From Symbiodinium natans (taxonomy: Eukaryota; Sar; Dinophyceae; Suessiales; Symbiodiniaceae), in NCBI GenBank assembly GCA_905221605.1, contig CAJNDS010002770.1, positions 46,001 through 110,000 of the forward strand: a DNA stretch of 64,000 bases, read 5' to 3'. This document shows, piece by piece, positions 55,156 to 64,000 of this stretch. Below the pieces are notes generated by a model that saw nothing but the letters and a program-made list of their open reading frames with translations, had not been told where the DNA came from and searched no databases. Every line of letters starts with the position of its first letter. The stretch's first letter is position 1. The position numbers and the translations under genes were made by a program.

Positions 55156-55640
55156 CCCCCTCCCTCCCTCCCCCACCGCCTCCCCCTCCTCCCCCTCCAC
55201 CACAACCCCCCTCCCCTTTCCAAAACCACTACAAAACATTGGTGAGGCTGAACTGCTGTGAGCACGGCCTGGGATGCATTACACGAGCCGAAGAATCTAA
55301 GCTTGAACCGAAACCCTAAACCTTAACCGAAGCACTCAACCCTCAAACCTTCAACAACCCCCCCCCCCCCCCTCCACCTTACGATTCTTGAACCCCACAC
55401 CCAAAAAACCCTAAACCCCAAAGCGTGAACCTTGAGCCCTAAGCCCTCAATCCTAAACTAACCCTCAACCCTAAACCCCAAACCATAAACCATAAACCCG
55501 GAACCCTAAACCCTAAACCCTAAACCCTAAACCCTAAACCCAACTCTTATTGCTTGGGGCCCAGCAACTTGGGCGCTGCGGAATCACCATGCTCACGCGG
55601 ATGCGCTGGGCCGGGCCGAGGCGGGTCGCGTAGCGTTAAA

Positions 55641-55675
55641 ATTAAGGACTGGTAATATAAGGGGGAACATCCCAA
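55641..55675. mobile_element. MITE-like right half
   Basis: ATTAAGGACTGGTAATATAA then GGGGGAACATCCCAA. The partner half is about 700 bp to the left. Confidence 0.6.
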
Positions 55676-56014
55676 GGTTTAAGGTTTAGGATTGAGGGTT
55701 AAACATTCACAGTATGGTGTGTTGATGTAAGACTAGGAAGGCCCGGCCCTGAAACCCGATTCGTCTTGAAAACCCCGATCAAACCTTCATGATACCCCCA
55801 CCTAAACACCCTGAACCCTGAACCCTGAACCCTGAACCCCTAAACCCTAAACCCTAAACCCTAAACCCTAAGCTCCAAAACACACTCCAGCAGTCCTATA
55901 AACCCTCTAGAGCCTCAGCGAAGGCCCCAAGCCTACATTCCCTGAGCCCTGATCTCCTTGGTAGCCCAGTAACCCTACTAGGGCTTAGGGTTTAGGGTTT
56001 CCCTGTTTTGGGTT

Positions 56015-56095
56015 GGGTTGGTTACTGTATAAGGGAACCTTAAACCAAAAACACAGAGCAGGTTGGTTACTGTATAAGGGAACCTTAAACCCAAA
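56015..56095. repeat. tandem duplication of about 45 bp
   Basis: GGTTGGTTACTGTATAAGGG plus AACCTTAAACC occurs twice in a row. Confidence 0.85.
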
Positions 56096-56973
56096 AAAAA
56101 CAAAGCAAAAGCGCACCACTGGGCTCCCCAGTCTCCTACACACCAACCCACAGTCCCTCAAGCGCCCGCGTAGCCCAAATCCGCAACCCTAAGCCCTACA
56201 ACCCGAACCCTAAACCCTCAACCCTAAACCCTAAACCCTCAACCCTAAACCCTCAACCCTAAACCCTAAACCCTAAAGCCCTAAACCCCGAGCTGAGGCT
56301 GGGACCTCAAGCCATTTCGGCGCTTTGTGCCGTTCTGGCAGGGGAGTTTAGGAGTTTCGGATTTAGGCTTTAGTTCTTGCGTTTTGCAAGAGAGCTTAGG
56401 GTTTAGGGTTTAGGGTTTAGGGTTTAGGGTTTTGATTCAAGAAACCATGGCAACACCTCAAGCCGTGAATCGCTGGTGAACCCAAACCGTAGCCCAGAAA
56501 AAAAAAAAAAAAACTCATTGCAACCCCCCTCTCCCTCCCCCCCCAACCCCCAGAAATCCCAAACTCTCAGCAAACCTTCCAAACCCCGAAACATCCCTAA
56601 ACCCTAAACCCCCTAAAACCCTGCGAAACAAGGTGCCCTCTTCGCTCGGTGGTTCATTTTCTGAAGTAAGGGTCCCCTGTCTCCATAACCTGCTTGTCCC
56701 TTAGACTATACTCCCCTTAGAGCCTTCTATAATAAACATAGAATTGTCAACATCCTCTTGGGTTTTCAATAAACAACAATACAAAATAATTCCCCGGGGG
56801 GATATAGTAGAGGTTTATACTACCTAATCCCTGTCAACTGGCGATTCAGGCCCATCATTCAACCCGCCCCATGTTGCGGGACCCTCAACCCTGCCCCCTA
56901 AACACCTAATCCCTAAACCCAAACCCTAAACCCTAAACCCTAAACCCTAAACCCTAAACCCTAAACCCTTCAT

Positions 56974-57165
56974 TTGGGCCCAAAAATGACCCCTATTTTT
57001 CCGAAGCTCCCACGCAGGCGTAGCTGTGATGCCAGGCCGCTGAAGGGTCTGGAGAGGGCTCGCGTGGGCAATTGGCTACGAAGGGTCTGGAACGGGCGCA
57101 CGTGGGCAATTGAAAATCTGAATTGCCCAGACCTCCCAAATCACACGAGGCGGGGGGTGAAGGTC
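56974..57165 (+). CDS. small ORF with internal duplication, uncertain
   Basis: 64 codons starting MGPKMTPIFPKLPRRRSCDA. It contains a 38-bp tandem duplication (GAAGGGTCTGGA...GTGGGCAATTG). Unknown; could be part of an exon. Confidence 0.3.
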
Positions 57166-57248
57166 TAAGGTTTAAGGGTTCGATTAGGTTAGGGTTTTGG
57201 GTTTGGGTATGGGGTTTAATTAGGGTTTATAGGGGTAGAGCATCTTGC

Positions 57249-57387
57249 ATGTCTGCAGTTAGCAAGGATCTGATGCAACCCGAGTGTGTTTCAGGAGGTC
57301 TGGGAACTTCCACACGTGCCCCCACACGGCTTCGTCAAATGTCGAAGTGGCGAAAGTTGTATGACCGACCTTGGTTGGGTGGGCAAG
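57249..57387 (+). CDS. putative exon, plus strand
   Basis: From ATG at 57249 reads MSAVSKDLMQPECVSGGLGT, STRAPTRLRQMSKWRKLYDR and PWLGGQ, ending before GTATCT. This is the last exon-like segment before the telomeric repeats cease. Confidence 0.5.
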
Positions 57388-57744
57388 GTATCTAGGGCTT
57401 TTGGCTTTAGGACTTAGGGTGGTTTAGGGTTGGCCGGTCCAGACCTAGGGATTAGGGTTTAGGGCTCAGGGTTTAGGGTTTAGAGTTTACGGTTGCCGGT
57501 TTAGGGCTTTCCAGGCCGAATATAGCATGCGACATGTAAGACCGGCAGTGGCCGCCGCAAGTTGGGGGGGGGCAAACTCTGTTTTTTCGATGGACTGGCC
57601 TTCTTGCCAAAGCCTTTTGCAAGGAAACCCAAAAATAGTAAAACACGCCTAAAGCCTCAACCGGCGGAGGGGTCTGTTTGTTTTCTTAAAGGTCTGGCTC
57701 GGGCCTGTTGTTTTTTTTAAAGGTGTGGCTCGGCTTGGCATGGC

Positions 57745-57975
57745 AAATACTGAAAATTGCAGCATTTCTGTATTTTCAGAGGCTGCAAATACTGTAAATA
57801 GCAGCATTTCTGCATTTCCAGAGGCTGCAGATACGGTAAATAGCAGCATTTCTTTCAGAGGCTGCAAATACTGTAAATAGCAGTGTTTCTGTGTTGTCAG
57901 AGGCTTCAAATACTGCAAATACCAGCGTTTTTGCGTTTCCAGGGGCTGCAAATACTGTAAATAGCAGCATTTCTG
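57745..57975. repeat. ~42-bp minisatellite
   Basis: About five or six copies of a unit with GCAAATACTGTAAATAGCAG and CATTTCTG...CCAGAGGCT. ORFs across it on both strands reflect the period. Confidence 0.9.
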
Positions 57976-58154
57976 ACTTTGCAGAGGCAAAGAAAGAACT
58001 GCACTGTAAACACACTGTACATGGCATGCTGTAAATGCCAGCATGAGACAAAACAAACCGGAAAGGAATCACATGCTTTGACGCATGCTTGCTCGGTAAA
58101 AAGCGGGGATTTGAGGATGGCGCCCCCCCCCCCCCCCCATTTGCAAACAAAATG

Positions 58155-58330
58155 CTCGAACGATGGGTTTGGAAAGGATTCAGATGGTGCACGGCTCACC
58201 AAATCATTTTGCTTGGGGTTCGCAAACATTTGCAAACAGAATGCTCGCATGATGGGTTCGTAAGGGATTCATATGGTGTTGGAGGCAAGCTTGCACGGCT
58301 TAAACAAGCCCATCTGCAAACACAATGCCA
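58155..58330. repeat. ~100-bp imperfect tandem duplication
   Basis: AATGCTCGAACGATGGGTTT and AATGCTCGCATGATGGGTTC introduce two similar segments with GGATTCATATGGTG-type continuation. Confidence 0.7.
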
Positions 58331-58339
58331 TCATCTTGC

Positions 58340-59390
58340 AGTCACGAAGATACCTGCCGAGATGCAAAGGACGTACACACGGTCACGTGACCCGTCGCTG
58401 CAAATACTGTTTCAAATGCTTTCAAGCAATGCAGCTGAAAATGCGTTGCGCCGTGCTTTGGTGATGCTCTTTCGATTTTGGTCAGGGTTCAGTTCAGTGA
58501 GCTTCCTACACGGGTACGTCGTAGTCATCATTCATGGGTACAAAACCCCACCGCGCAGCATGACATACGTAGTCTCCACGACTTTGCGATTGGTCTTGGG
58601 GTTGTTTGCGTAGCTTCGTCTATTGCTGCACTTGTGCCTTCATCAGTGCCAGTGCCTTCAGCCCCATGCTTCAGTCACGATCTGGAAGCTAAGCAATGGG
58701 ATCCGCAAGTCAGATATGCGTAATTTCAGTCTAGCGTGTTCAGTACAACCCTGCCGGCACGTGCGTGTGAAAAACGTCGCCTAGGCGGGACGCGATTTGT
58801 TGCTCAGAAACCCGACCCTGCGTTCGACTAACTCCCGAGGAAAGCAGCAGGAACAACCTTTTGCAAGATGTAGTCCAAAGTCGTGAAGCTGGGGCGGAAT
58901 AAGACAGGCTCGTATCTCAACGTGGCTCGTGCAACAGAAGCAGCTACTTAGACAAATGATTTAGCAAACTCAACAAGTGCAACTTTGCAAACCGATGGCA
59001 ATATTCAATTTTGATTCTATCACCAACAGAAATGTACAATCGATTATAACGTTTGTCATAAATTGTTCATCTATGTCTATGTTCACCCTTTCTGTTTGGA
59101 CGCAAACCCTGTGCCCAAGGGCTGTGGGCAAATCCTGTTCCAGTCAAGTTGTGGCAAAAACTAGCCTTGCCAATCACAGTTCGTGTGCTATGTGGGCCAT
59201 GAAAGTGCTCCATTGCTCTTCCCTGGCCACTGGTTCACGTGACCGAGATAGCTGACAACGTGCCCCCTTGTACCAATCACGCAAAGTAGAGACAGGACAT
59301 GAACTGACAGCTTTTCTTTTCAGCACCACATGGATAGTAACGCAAGGCTGAGACAGTGACAGCCTCACTGCTGCTGTTGCAGCTGCTTTG
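58340..59390. other. unassigned unique sequence
   Basis: No telomere-type repeats and no convincing exon. A 92-codon plus ORF (58977-59255) and others are open, but show no recognisable domain and have ordinary AT content. Confidence 0.5.
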
Positions 59391-59391
59391 G

Positions 59392-59782
<391 letters not shown>

Positions 59783-59783
<1 letters not shown>

Positions 59784-60019
59784 AGTGCTCCAACCCCTCT
59801 CACACTTTTAATCACGAGCTGCGCTAGAGAGCGAAGTTGATCCTTGTCAAGAGACAAAAGGAAACGGTGAGCGGCCGACCCCACGAAAGCAACCCGCCCA
59901 GGGAAGGCACGAAGCGGCAACCACGCCTCCCGGGCGGGAGCAAATGAGGCCAGCGCACCGAAAGGCTCGAGCCCCAGCCTTCCAGGCTGCCCCCACCAAG
60001 GGTCAATACCCAAAACAGC
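59783..60019 (-). repeat. split direct repeat B2 (element 3' end)
   Basis: 237 bp identical by eye to 60140-60376 (offset 357). It is bordered on the outer side by the (TTG)n tract. Confidence 0.9.
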
Positions 60020-60139
60020 GGGGCGCCGCGCAGCCGATGCCAACAACCCGCCGTGGTGGCGTCACGGGGGTGGAAGGAGGGCCAAGCCAAAAGCTACGTG
60101 ATTACGGGGAGTCGCACTATCAAACAGAGGTCTGCTGAC
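60020..60139 (-). repeat. A2 segment between B copies
   Basis: 120 bp unique within the window. In split-direct-repeat elements this segment should recur as A1 at the 5' end, which is off the right edge. Confidence 0.6.
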
Positions 60140-60376
60140 TAGTGCTCCAACCCCTCTCACACTTTTAATCACGAGCTGCGCTAGAGAGCGAAGTTGATCC
60201 TTGTCAAGAGACAAAAGGAAACGGTGAGCGGCCGACCCCACGAAAGCAACCCGCCCAGGGAAGGCACGAAGCGGCAACCACGCCTCCCGGGCGGGAGCAA
60301 ATGAGGCCAGCGCACCGAAAGGCTCGAGCCCCAGCCTTCCAGGCTGCCCCCACCAAGGGTCAATACCCAAAACAGC
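60140..60376 (-). repeat. split direct repeat B1
   Basis: First 237-bp copy, about 100 bp downstream of the recombinase stop codon. It begins TAGTGCTCCAACCCCTCTCA on the plus strand, as does B2. Confidence 0.9.
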
Positions 60377-60482
60377 CAGTTGGCATCCACCTTTCCCTAT
60401 CGACGCAGCTAAGAGTAGCCGGCTCAAGGAAGAAGTGAGGAAGGCAGCAGCGCACAAGGAAAGGGGTGGGCAGGGTGGGGAG

Positions 60483-61427
60483 TCACTTAGACTCGAAATC
60501 CGGACGCGCGCGAAGGGCCAATGCCCGCACCTGCCGCGTCTTCGACGCAGTAAGTTTCAGCTCAGACAGCTGAGCAAGCCCATCGCAAATGTAAATCCTG
60601 GCCGTTTTGGTGGACGTCCACCGACCTTTAAGGCAGACCGCCGGGAGATTGTTGGTTCGCCGGAACTCATGTGTGGCACCGCCTCGTCGCAACGAGTACC
60701 ACCGGTAGGGGGCCTCAAGGTGGAGCTTCTGCAGGAGATCGTTCAATCGTTTTCGTTGAAGCCCGGGAGAAACCGAAGAGAGCTGATCTCCAGGAGACTT
60801 GCCCTTACAGAAATTGGTCACTGCAGCCCCGACGAAAGGATCGGTAATGGACAAAGACTCTGTTGCACCCACTCGTTGGCCGCCTTTCGAAAGTGGTAGA
60901 GTCCAGGTCCCTGTTCCTTTACTCAGGACAAAATCCCCCACCTTTGCTGCAAAGAGCTCCCCCGACCTGAAGCCCAACACGATGAGGGTGGCTGTATCCC
61001 GCCAACCCAGTTCGAAGGCCAGCTGGGCCAGGGCATACACAAGCAGGATGGTGAATGGGGGCGCTCGTGCCGGTAACTCACACCGACCCCAAGCCGCATG
61101 AAGTCTCCAACTCGAGATCAGATGAGGTTTCACCGAGGGGATGAAGTGACCCAGACCACTCAAAGTATCGCCAGCGAATGATTTGGGGTCACCCTCTTGC
61201 CAAAGTTCTTCAATAAAGATTGCAACTTCGCGGTCCAAAGAAAGAAAATTTTTAGGGTAAGGCTTATGGTGAAAAGCAAGGAACTCAAGAAAACGTGAAA
61301 CAGCAACAAGGTATCGATTCTGAGTCTTAGGAGCGACAACCTGCTACCTCAAACATCCCAAAGCTCTCCGCTCTTCTTTTCGTGCCTCCTTCGTGCGCTT
61401 GCTCAAAGTTTGTCTGACCCTAGGCAT
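60483..61427 (-). pseudogene. tyrosine recombinase ORF with one in-frame stop
   Basis: An ATG at 61427-61425 overlaps the stop of the upstream ORF (ATGCCTAG), typical translational coupling for retroelement ORFs. After 27 codons a TAG (61344-61346) interrupts the frame. Beyond it 286 codons are open to TGA at 60483. An N-terminal core-binding helix set (TQNRYLVAVSRFLEFLAFHH) is followed by the catalytic domain. There GFRSGEL holds the first Arg, YSLRRGGATH the second Arg with Tyr at the usual His, and GRWTSTKTARIYI a Trp at the second His position and the nucleophilic Tyr. It would integrate the element's circular DNA. The stop may be a recent mutation, readthrough or sequence error. The domain itself looks intact. 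Confidence 0.8.
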
Positions 61428-64000
61428 CTCCAACGGCACGCCGCTTTACCCAGCGGCTGGGTCCATCTCCAGGGTTCCACTCGCTCTTGACCCAAACCAC
61501 CAGCAAGCGCACGTGGGAGGCGATCTGCAGAGCCGAGATCCTTCTGAGTGGCCCCTGCAAAAGTCTTGCAGAGGATCTCCCCTTCGCGAGGATCCCAACT
61601 ACCCCTTGGTTGTCCACCATGAGGATCGCCTTTTTGTCGGAGAGCTCCGCGGTGCGAGTGAGCTTCTTCAAAAGGTCGAGGACCGCCACCGCTTCGAGCA
61701 TTGTGATGTGACCTTGTTGCTTCCATTTGTAGCTTAGCAGTACCTTCCACTGCCACATTGTCGGGTCCACCGACCTTCTCCCGAAATCCGAGGCCACAAA
61801 CGGCAGCCCACAGTCCAAACGCACATCTGTGCCGCGATGCGACACGTTGCGACCAACGAGGAGCGCCAAGAACTGCTCGTCCGTGAGCTGTTGCTTGGGG
61901 TCCATGGCAAGCCTCACAGGCAGGTCAAACCCAGGCCTCCCCAAGGAACGGAGAGACCCGGAGCTGCCCTGCCCGCGCGACTGCGGCCCGAACTTCTCAC
62001 TCCAGCTGGTGGCTTGCAACTGGCGGCTCCTCGCTTCCTGACCTTCCCAGATCCTCCACAGCTCACTGACCAAGTCTCGGCTTCCAGCTTCATTCGTAGG
62101 GATCACGAGGTTGACCAGGAGACGGGCTGCCACGAGCGGTAACCATGCCACTGCCAGCAGCTGCTGCTTCTGGTCTTCGCTCACCTTCTGCTTGAAGCTC
62201 AAATGGTCCGAGGTGTAGCCAAACATCCTCAGTTGCTCATCCGAGGTCAGCCTTCTGATCCCGGAGCTTCCTTTTACCATATTCGGCTCTGCGTAGTGGA
62301 AGGGCGCCAGCCGCCAGGCATCTCCTTTCCATCGCCCCAAAGACCTCTGGTCCATCTCCCCCAGGCCGTCCATCACAGGCGCACTCTTCTTGGGCTCAGG
62401 ACGCGCAAAGCTGTAGAACGGCTCATTCGGCTTGTCAAGCTTCTGGCAGCCAGGCTTCAGAAACCAGTCCAAAGGTGGTCGCTCGGTGTCGAAGACCATC
62501 GACACGGGCTTGCCTGGCACGGCTTTGAGCATGAGGTCACCTGCCGTCATCACCTGCACTCCCCGCGTCCACCAGAGCCGGGGCCGCCGGCACCGAAGCA
62601 CCTGAGCCCCCTCGATGAAAAAGGGCGAGGCGTCCAACTTGCGGGTGACCTCCTTGATGCGAGCATCACTCATGGGCAAGGCATCATAAATCTCCGCCAG
62701 CGACCAAGGAGCCAACTTCACTGCTGCGCTGGCCTTTTCCAACCAGCTCCGAAGCTGCACCATGCGCTCGAAGAGTTCATCATGCGAAGGTCCAGCACTT
62801 CCAGAGGCCCCTTGTGTCGGCTTGCACGGCCAACCGGCCCCAAGAACCACCTTGCTGACCTTTGGGAAGCTGCGTCTCCAGCCTTTGACATCTTCAAAGG
62901 TGATCTTTCGAAGGTCACCGTAGGTCAGCACATAGCCACACTGGCGTCTCACCAGCTTTGTCCCGAGGTCATCCACATCGATGTAAATCAGCCCCTGGGG
63001 CTGCAGGCCGATCAACTCACAGGCGCGCCTGAGACCACCGATGCCCCCGAACACCTCAATGACCAAGACACTGTCGCAGGCTCCCCCCAGGTCGTCGCCA
63101 GAGCCGAGCATGTGGCACTTGGCCCGCCCCCGCGAGGACAGGCCAGTTGACACACACGCACCGCCCCCTTCCAGAGAAGCGTCCGTAGCGTAGACCTGCG
63201 GGGCGATCTGAAGTCTCTGGTCCATCCAGTGGAGGGGCAAGGAGCTGATGATCATCAACAACTCGTCCTCAGCCTCCAACCCAATCCGGCACTCATTGGG
63301 CCCAGCACTCATCTCCAAGTAGATCTCGTCAAAGAGGCACGCCAACGGGCGGCAGAACTGCACCGAGTGCATGGCTTTGCCCACAAAGGAGAGCAACTCC
63401 TGAGAGCCACGTGCCTCCGGAGGGTCGCTGCAAAGGAGCCGCAGGCCAGAGCCAAGCACAGCTCGCCGAAACTTCCGCGCTGAGCCGACCAGGCCATGCT
63501 CGCCCAATTGCTCTGCGCCCAGGCTGCTCCACTCCAAGGTGCCTTCAGCTGCCTTTTTGGGGTCACGCCCGACCCCCCAAACCTTGAAGACCTCCCGCAG
63601 CTTGAGTTGGGTGTCGGAAGGCCTGCCTTCGTAGAGGCCGACTTCGGAAGCAGCCACAACTTTGAAACCGTCATAGTTGTCCACGTAGAAGCTGTGGTAG
63701 TCCCGGGGCGTCGACAATGGCATCAGAGGTGCCGGCTCGCCCATCCTCACTACACGCTCTGAGTTGACACCGGCCAGGCTACCAAAACGCGAACTTTGAA
63801 TGAAGTCGACGATGTTCGACCAGCCCATTGGGGCACTCTTGACCCGAGGTCGTGAGCGCACCTTGTCGAGGCCATCACCAAAGCTGCTCCCCCTGGCAAC
63901 CTTCCCGATGACAAAGTAACCCCGCCACTTCGGCGAGGGCGAGAAGATGTGAAAACAGTGCTTGATGTCCTCTGCGTAGCAAAGGATCACCTCGTCTTCC
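61420..64000 (-). CDS. RT - DNA (cytosine-5) methyltransferase - RNase H polyprotein, 5' end missing
   Basis: Open from the window edge (at least 856 codons, counted from a GTG at 63990) to TAG at 61420. Residues 1 to about 250 are reverse transcriptase: motif A YAEDIKHCFHIF, SAPMGWSNIVDFIQ, and YVDN at 102-105 in place of YxDD. RNase H starts YATDASLEGGGA (Asp270). It then breaks for a C5-methyltransferase, about 305-630: motif I VIEVFGGIGGLRRA, motif IV GAGWPCK with Cys389, a likely motif VI Glu433 in WSLAEIYDALPM, motif VIII-like RCRRPRLWW, and the C-terminal RRLTSDEQ and LLAVAWLPLVAARLL. RNase H resumes with Glu766 (HITMLEAV), Asp793 (MVDNQGV) and NPGDGPSRW. It would copy element RNA and methylate cytosine in the DNA copy. 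No frame breaks are visible. Confidence 0.88.
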   Translation of the reverse strand, partial: EDEVILCYAEDIKHCFHIFSPSPKWRGYFVIGKVARGSSFGDGLDKVRSRPRVKSAPMGWSNIVDFIQSSRFGSLAGVNSERVVRMGEPAPLMPLSTPRDYHSFYVDNYDGFKVVAASEVGLYEGRPSDTQLKLREVFKVWGVGRDPKKAAEGTLEWSSLGAEQLGEHGLVGSARKFRRAVLGSGLRLLCSDPPEARGSQELLSFVGKAMHSVQFCRPLACLFDEIYLEMSAGPNECRIGLEAEDELLMIISSLPLHWMDQRLQIAPQVYATDASLEGGGACVSTGLSSRGRAKCHMLGSGDDLGGACDSVLVIEVFGGIGGLRRACELIGLQPQGLIYIDVDDLGTKLVRRQCGYVLTYGDLRKITFEDVKGWRRSFPKVSKVVLGAGWPCKPTQGASGSAGPSHDELFERMVQLRSWLEKASAAVKLAPWSLAEIYDALPMSDARIKEVTRKLDASPFFIEGAQVLRCRRPRLWWTRGVQVMTAGDLMLKAVPGKPVSMVFDTERPPLDWFLKPGCQKLDKPNEPFYSFARPEPKKSAPVMDGLGEMDQRSLGRWKGDAWRLAPFHYAEPNMVKGSSGIRRLTSDEQLRMFGYTSDHLSFKQKVSEDQKQQLLAVAWLPLVAARLLVNLVIPTNEAGSRDLVSELWRIWEGQEARSRQLQATSWSEKFGPQSRGQGSSGSLRSLGRPGFDLPVRLAMDPKQQLTDEQFLALLVGRNVSHRGTDVRLDCGLPFVASDFGRRSVDPTMWQWKVLLSYKWKQQGHITMLEAVAVLDLLKKLTRTAELSDKKAILMVDNQGVVGILAKGRSSARLLQGPLRRISALQIASHVRLLVVWVKSEWNPGDGPSRWVKRRAVGDA

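Larger units (their letters stand above)
59783..64000 (-). mobile_element. DIRS-like tyrosine-recombinase retroelement with DNA methyltransferase, 3' part
   Basis: On the minus strand: reverse transcriptase, a cytosine methyltransferase nested in RNase H, a tyrosine recombinase, then B1-A2-B2 split direct repeats. This is the architecture of PAT/Ngaro-type DIRS elements, which integrate by a recombinase instead of an integrase. The 5' end (A1, any gag ORF and most of the reverse transcriptase) lies beyond the window. The B repeats are identical, pointing to recent activity. Confidence 0.85.

Noticed and set aside
57649-58250. Minus ORFs of 114-138 codons with repeated LLFTVFAAS
   Set aside because: All three frames are open because the 42-bp unit is a multiple of three with no stops. 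No domain.

Overview
The window looks like nuclear DNA of a dinoflagellate, most likely a Symbiodiniaceae-type (Suessiales) genome. This rests on four things: plant-type telomeric heptamers (TTTAGGG/CCCTAAA), GC-rich short exons with GT-AG junctions, a family of ubiquitin-like plus ankyrin proteins, and a tyrosine-recombinase (DIRS-like) retroelement carrying a cytosine-C5 DNA methyltransferase. Retroelement-borne methyltransferases have been reported in dinoflagellates. The assignment is inference; no species marker is present. I saw no rRNA, tRNA or CRISPR array.

Region 1, about 0.1-57.5 kb, is a mosaic. Blocks of TTTAGGG-like repeat in both orientations, 20-700 bp long, alternate with unique GC-rich spacers of roughly 60-200 bp. 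Many spacers read as open coding exons. Several exons end directly on the repeat, with the first GT of GTTTAGGG as donor, or begin directly after TTTAG as acceptor. I therefore read much of this region as split genes whose introns are filled by telomere-type repeats. The best cases on the minus strand are a gene from about 16.5 to 13.6 kb with a kinase-like exon, an EF-hand gene between about 44.8 and 34 kb, and a gene from 51.63 kb to about 45.8 kb. Plus-strand exons cluster at 1.7-13.5 kb, 16.7-17.8 kb and 48-57.4 kb. Antisense frames are often open too, so the strand of some exons is uncertain. A short inverted-repeat family with TTGGGATG ends (about 80-110 bp) is scattered in the same introns or spacers.

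Region 2, about 17.3-34.9 kb, lies inside the mosaic. It is a tandem segmental duplication with four paralogous minus-strand ankyrin genes (12, 3, 5 and 6 repeats). The first copy is broken. Flanking exons and spacers are duplicated with them.

Region 3, about 41.2-44 kb, holds long (TAG)n microsatellites, one of which inverts into (CTA)n, G homopolymers and a diverged minisatellite of about 60 bp.

Region 4, 57.5-64 kb, has no telomeric repeats. It contains minisatellites, a (TTG)n tract, and the 3' part of a minus-strand DIRS-like element. That part has reverse transcriptase, a methyltransferase embedded inside RNase H, a tyrosine recombinase and a B1-A2-B2 split direct repeat. The element runs off the right edge.

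All exon calls were made by eye from open frames and splice-like junctions. Transcript data would be decisive.
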